A stretch of 64,000 nucleotides of DNA, taken from assembly GCA_029288365.1 (NCBI GenBank), contig JARIHI010000008.1:124001-188000 (forward strand), given 5' to 3'. Shown piece by piece: positions 61,401 to 64,000 of the stretch (position 1 is the stretch's first letter; the number at the start of each line of letters is the position of its first letter). Position numbers and translations under genes: made by a program. The stretch comes from Candidatus Saccharimonadota bacterium (GTDB lineage Bacteria; Patescibacteriota; Saccharimonadia; Saccharimonadales; UBA4665). A model generated the notes under the pieces. That model did not search any database and was not told where the DNA came from. It saw only the letters and a program-made list of their open reading frames with translations.

Positions 61401-62233
61401 GCGTTGTAACCGCTTGGGAAGAGGGCGACCACTATGTTGTACAAGTGGCAGCGGATGCAAATGACCAAATTACACTTGAAATTGAAGGTCGCACTGTACA
61501 AGTAAAAAGCGGTAGTGACGTTGCTATCGGTGATGTGTTGGCATCAAATGATGAAGGAAATGATCCATTAATCGCCCCCATCGCCGGCAAGGTCGAGAAA
61601 AGCAAAAAGCAAATCATTTTAACTCCGACGGCAAGCAGTGCAGCTCGCTACGAAATTCCGGGCTTCAAGCAATTGCTTGTCAAAGACGGTGATAAAGTAG
61701 TAGCTGGCCAGAAGTTGACAAACGGTTCAGCTAACTTGCAAGATCTCTTGCGCTTGCAAGGCGTAGAAGCAACCCAGCGCTATATCATGAACGAAATTCT
61801 TAAGATCTTCGCTGGTCAGGGTCAAAACATTGCTGATAAACACCTAGAAATTATTGTTCGGCAAATGTTTAGTCGTGTACAAATAGAAGATGCTGGCGAT
61901 AGTGAGTTTGTGACTGGTGATATTGCCAGCAAGATGGCAGTAGTTGACGCCAACGAACAGCTTGCAAAAGATGGTAAACAACTCGTTAGCTATAACCAAT
62001 TGCTGCTTGGTATCACCAAAGCTTCTCTAAGCACTGACTCTTTCTTGAGTGCGGCTAGCTTCCAGGATACTACTCGGGTACTTATCAGCGCTGCAACCAG
62101 TGGCCGCATGGATAAACTGTATGGGCTGAAAGAAAATGTGATTTTGGGCCGCAAAATCCCAGTTGGTACCGGCTATCAATCTGATGAAGACGAAGTGGTT
62201 GAAGAAGTCGAAGCAGTTGCTGAAGAGGCATAG
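58406..62233 (+). CDS. rpoC: RNA polymerase beta' subunit
   Basis: RpoC carries the catalytic Mg site [15 protein letters not shown]. The 1275-residue protein also shows [24 protein letters not shown], the bridge-helix/trigger-loop regions and [14 protein letters not shown]. The N-terminal zinc ribbon is not evident: the usual CxxCGK pattern is missing near residues 50-80, where only a single Cys (FCERIFG) is present. It starts 1 nt after rpoB with a GAGGAGG Shine-Dalgarno in the rpoB end. Confidence 0.98.
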   Translation: [1275 protein letters not shown]

Positions 62234-62266
62234 TTCTGTTAAAATAAGTACGTTTAAACAAATTAA

Positions 62267-62343
62267 GCAATCCGAGCTGTAGGAGTAAAGGTATTTGCAG
62301 GCGTTGGCACGCTGTGAATATCTCCTACATGGCAGCAGATTGC
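62267..62343 (+). promoter_or_regulatory. Structured leader of rpsL (str operon), candidate autoregulatory RNA
   Basis: Consecutive helices stack into one rod: GCAATC (62267-62272) with GATTGC (62338-62343), GCTG (62276-62279) with CAGC (62333-62336), TAGGAG with CTCCTA, and an inner arm of 10 or more bp with a bulged G closing a TTGGCA loop. It ends just before the CAAGGAG Shine-Dalgarno. A ribosomal protein such as S7 or S12 may bind it; the ligand is inferred. Confidence 0.6.
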
Positions 62344-62359
62344 AAACCAAGGAGTATAA

Positions 62360-62773
62360 ATGCCAACAATAAACCAATTAATTAGGAAACCGCGTGTAAA
62401 GGTGACTGGCAAAAGTAAGTCGCCAGCCTTACATAAGGTAACCAACAATCTCAAAACCAAAAGCTATGAAAAGGCTGCGCCTCTTAAGCGCGGTGTCTGC
62501 GTAAAAGTAACCACCAAAACGCCAAAAAAGCCAAACTCTGCACTTCGTAAAGTTGCTCGTGTACGTTTGAGTAATGGCCAAGAAGTGTGGGCATATATTG
62601 GCGGCGAAGGTCATAACCTTCAAGAACATGCCGTTGTAGTTGTACGCGGTGGACGCGTGAAGGATCTTCCTGGTGTACGTTACCATATTGTTCGTGGTGC
62701 ACTCGACCTGCAAGGTGTGCAAAACCGCAAACAAGGCCGTTCAAAATACGGTGCCAAGAAAGAGAGCAAATAA
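62360..62773 (+). CDS. rpsL: 30S ribosomal protein S12
   Basis: S12 sits at the decoding centre of the 30S subunit. The 137-residue protein begins [12 protein letters not shown] and contains [21 protein letters not shown], the region of streptomycin-resistance positions, and [17 protein letters not shown]. It is first in an str-type operon. Its stop codon overlaps the next ATG (TAATG). Confidence 0.98.
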   Translation: MPTINQLIRKPRVKVTGKSKSPALHKVTNNLKTKSYEKAAPLKRGVCVKVTTKTPKKPNSALRKVARVRLSNGQEVWAYIGGEGHNLQEHAVVVVRGGRVKDLPGVRYHIVRGALDLQGVQNRKQGRSKYGAKKESK

Positions 62774-63048
62774 TGCCCGGGGATACCATTACATCTGGAA
62801 CTTATGAATTTAGTGCTCGACGTATGATCACTCCGGCATATCGTGAAACAGTTACTGATTTTTCTGAACGACTCAAAGCAGGGACAGTATCTTTGTCGCC
62901 GGCTCCAGCAAAATTAATCAAAGCATTAGGGCTATTTGACAAGGTTGACATTGATCCTGCTAGTAGGGTCCCTGCGGAATTCCAACCCTTACTAGGAGAG
63001 CTACAAGCCGAATTTAGCACAGTAAGTGAAGGAGAAAGAGATGCCTAG
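62773..63048 (+). CDS. Small protein of unknown function inserted in the str operon, 91 aa
   Basis: I do not recognise this protein. It is soluble, has SARRMITPAYRETVTDFSERLKA and APAKLIKALGLFDKVD, and looks helical. It starts at an ATG overlapping the rpsL stop (TAATG), and its own end overlaps the rpsG start by 8 bp, so it is translationally coupled on both sides. Codon use resembles the ribosomal neighbours. No similar gene is normally found between rpsL and rpsG, so it may be a lineage-specific ribosome-associated factor. Confidence 0.75.
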   Translation: MPGDTITSGTYEFSARRMITPAYRETVTDFSERLKAGTVSLSPAPAKLIKALGLFDKVDIDPASRVPAEFQPLLGELQAEFSTVSEGERDA

Positions 63049-63520
63049 GAAAAAGACTAAATCTCTCGTTCGTGATATTCAACCGGATCGTTTGTACAAC
63101 AGCGTACAGGTGCAACGACTTATTAATCGTGTAATGCTTGACGGCAAAAAGCAGCTTGCAGAGCGTTTAGTATACGGTGGTATGCAAAAGGCTGCTAATA
63201 AGCTAAAAGTCGAGAACCCTATTGAGGTTTTCGAACAAGCTTTTAAGAATATTCAGCCACATGTTGAGACTCGTTCACGCCGTGTTGGTGGGGCTAACTA
63301 CCAAATTCCTTTTGAGGTAAAGGGTCAGCGCCAAAACCACTTAACAACTATGTGGTTTGTGCAAGCTGCTCGTGCTCGTAAAGGTATGAGCATGGAAGAC
63401 CGTATCGCAGCAGAGCTTATGGACGCCTATAATGGCCAGGGTGCAGCGGTTAAGAAGCGCGAAGATATTCATAAAATGGCGGAAGCCAACCGAGCCTTTG
63501 CTCACTTCGCCAGAGGCTAA
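63041..63520 (+). CDS. rpsG: 30S ribosomal protein S7
   Basis: S7 nucleates assembly of the 30S head and in E. coli also regulates the str operon. The 159-residue protein starts MPRKKTKSLVRDIQPD and contains RSRRVGGANYQIPFEV and the C-terminal ANRAFAHFARG. ATG 63041 follows AAGGAG at 63029-63034; the in-frame GTG at 63026 overlaps that sequence and is rejected. Confidence 0.97.
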   Translation: MPRKKTKSLVRDIQPDRLYNSVQVQRLINRVMLDGKKQLAERLVYGGMQKAANKLKVENPIEVFEQAFKNIQPHVETRSRRVGGANYQIPFEVKGQRQNHLTTMWFVQAARARKGMSMEDRIAAELMDAYNGQGAAVKKREDIHKMAEANRAFAHFARG

Positions 63521-63522
63521 AT

Positions 63523-63750
63523 ATGGTCAGACATGCTGCCGATAGCACAAAAGAGCTGCCGTCAGTCATAATTGTAGAACCTACACGGATTGATCGTGCA
63601 TTTGAAAGGCTTTGTGGGGGCATTGATCGTGTCGAGTCACCGACTGTAAGAGAATACTTGGATGGCGCGGTTATTTTAGGAATATTATTGGTAGCGCCAG
63701 TTATACAAGCGGCAGAAGAAATCGTAGATAGAGTAAGAAGTAAACAATAA
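63523..63750 (+). CDS. Small membrane protein of unknown function between rpsG and fusA, 75 aa
   Basis: The product has a hydrophilic N-terminal half ([17 protein letters not shown]) and one hydrophobic C-terminal segment ([18 protein letters not shown]) before a charged end. It begins 2 bp after rpsG and precedes fusA by 17 bp. No such gene is standard at this place in the str operon. The function is unknown; it could be a membrane-tethered factor made with the translation machinery. Confidence 0.6.
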   Translation: MVRHAADSTKELPSVIIVEPTRIDRAFERLCGGIDRVESPTVREYLDGAVILGILLVAPVIQAAEEIVDRVRSKQ

Positions 63751-63767
63751 GGCAGGACACTAAACTA

Positions 63768-64000
63768 ATGGCAGATAAGAAAACACCAATTGAAAAGATA
63801 CGTAACTTAGGCATTATCGCCCATATCGATGCAGGCAAAACTACTACAACCGAAGGTATCTTGTATCGAACAGGCCTCAAGCATAAAATCGGTGCTGTTC
63901 ACGAGGGTGAAACTACAACTGACTGGATGGCTCAGGAGCGTGAACGCGGTATTACTATCGTTGCAGCTTCTGTGACATGTTATTGGAAAGACCACCAAAT
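63768..64000 (+). CDS. fusA: Elongation factor G, N-terminal part (cut by window edge)
   Basis: EF-G drives translocation on the ribosome. The visible 77 residues contain the G1 loop [16 protein letters not shown] and the G2 region [12 protein letters not shown], diagnostic for EF-G. The start ATG follows an AAGGCAGGA Shine-Dalgarno. The rest of the gene continues beyond the window. Confidence 0.97.
   Translation, partial: MADKKTPIEKIRNLGIIAHIDAGKTTTTEGILYRTGLKHKIGAVHEGETTTDWMAQERERGITIVAASVTCYWKDHQ

Noticed and set aside
1-64000. Recoded genetic code (TGA as Gly, as in some CPR)
   Set aside because: Several core genes end properly at TGA (gatX at 13966, the 45889 gene, DUF1653 at 27816) and no in-frame TGA occurs within conserved domains.
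1-64000. CRISPR arrays, insertion sequences or rRNA genes
   Set aside because: No regularly spaced repeats, transposase motifs or rRNA-like sequence were seen.

Overview
The window looks like a chromosome segment of a reduced-genome bacterium of the Candidate Phyla Radiation, most likely a Candidatus Saccharibacteria (TM7) relative. This is inferred from gene content and style, not from a database search. Genes are very tightly packed: convergent pairs are 3-10 bp apart and many neighbours overlap by 1-14 bp. The code is standard (TGA is used as stop). Base composition is moderately AT-rich. Pentose-phosphate and lower-glycolysis enzymes, GatCAB, a type IV pilus-type ATPase, NAD-type malic enzyme and several conserved unknown proteins fit that group.

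Layout. 1-5706: carbon metabolism (gap end, RpiB family, rpe, split transketolase, class II aldolase, PfkB-family kinase). 5775-11702: unknown proteins, LOG family, uvrB, a hydrolase-like protein and an HD-domain protein. 11830-17384: gatC-gatA-X-gatB with a coupled membrane protein, galU and three small envelope proteins. 17468-26196: dnaE, CAP-domain surface protein, SPOUT methylase, PilB/GspE ATPase, hydrolase and malic enzyme. 26362-28141: rplS, rnhB, DUF1653, yraN. 28142-28995: an 855-bp anomalous insert. 28996-46413: pepN, nusA, clpC, an HExxH membrane protein, radA, a class A PBP, tyrS, methyltransferase, recG, rsmD. 46414-49105: tRNA-Leu followed by an accessory island with an N-terminally truncated DUF6508 remnant. 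49163-54642: hydrolase, membrane protein, hisS, tig, clpP, GNAT. 54850-64000: rpoB-rpoC, then an str operon with two extra small genes (rpsL-X-rpsG-Y-fusA).

The most unusual locus is 28142-28995. It holds a near-consensus promoter, a perfect 20-bp hairpin, a hairpin that buries a Shine-Dalgarno sequence, two small membrane-protein genes with GC-ending codons unlike their neighbours, a terminator, two distant pairs of complementary segments, and at its right end a complete type III hammerhead ribozyme whose 3' end lies 8 bp from the pepN stop codon. I read this as a candidate undescribed ribozyme-bearing accessory element.

Regulation can also be read from the sequence. Two perfect CIRCE operators (HrcA sites) with the same layout overlap the promoters of clpC and clpP. 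An intrinsic terminator sits between the nusA promoter and gene, suggesting attenuation. Structured leaders precede rpsL and rplS. About twenty genes have a -10 hexamer only 6-11 nt before the start codon, implying leaderless or nearly leaderless mRNAs, whereas genes inside operons carry Shine-Dalgarno sequences.
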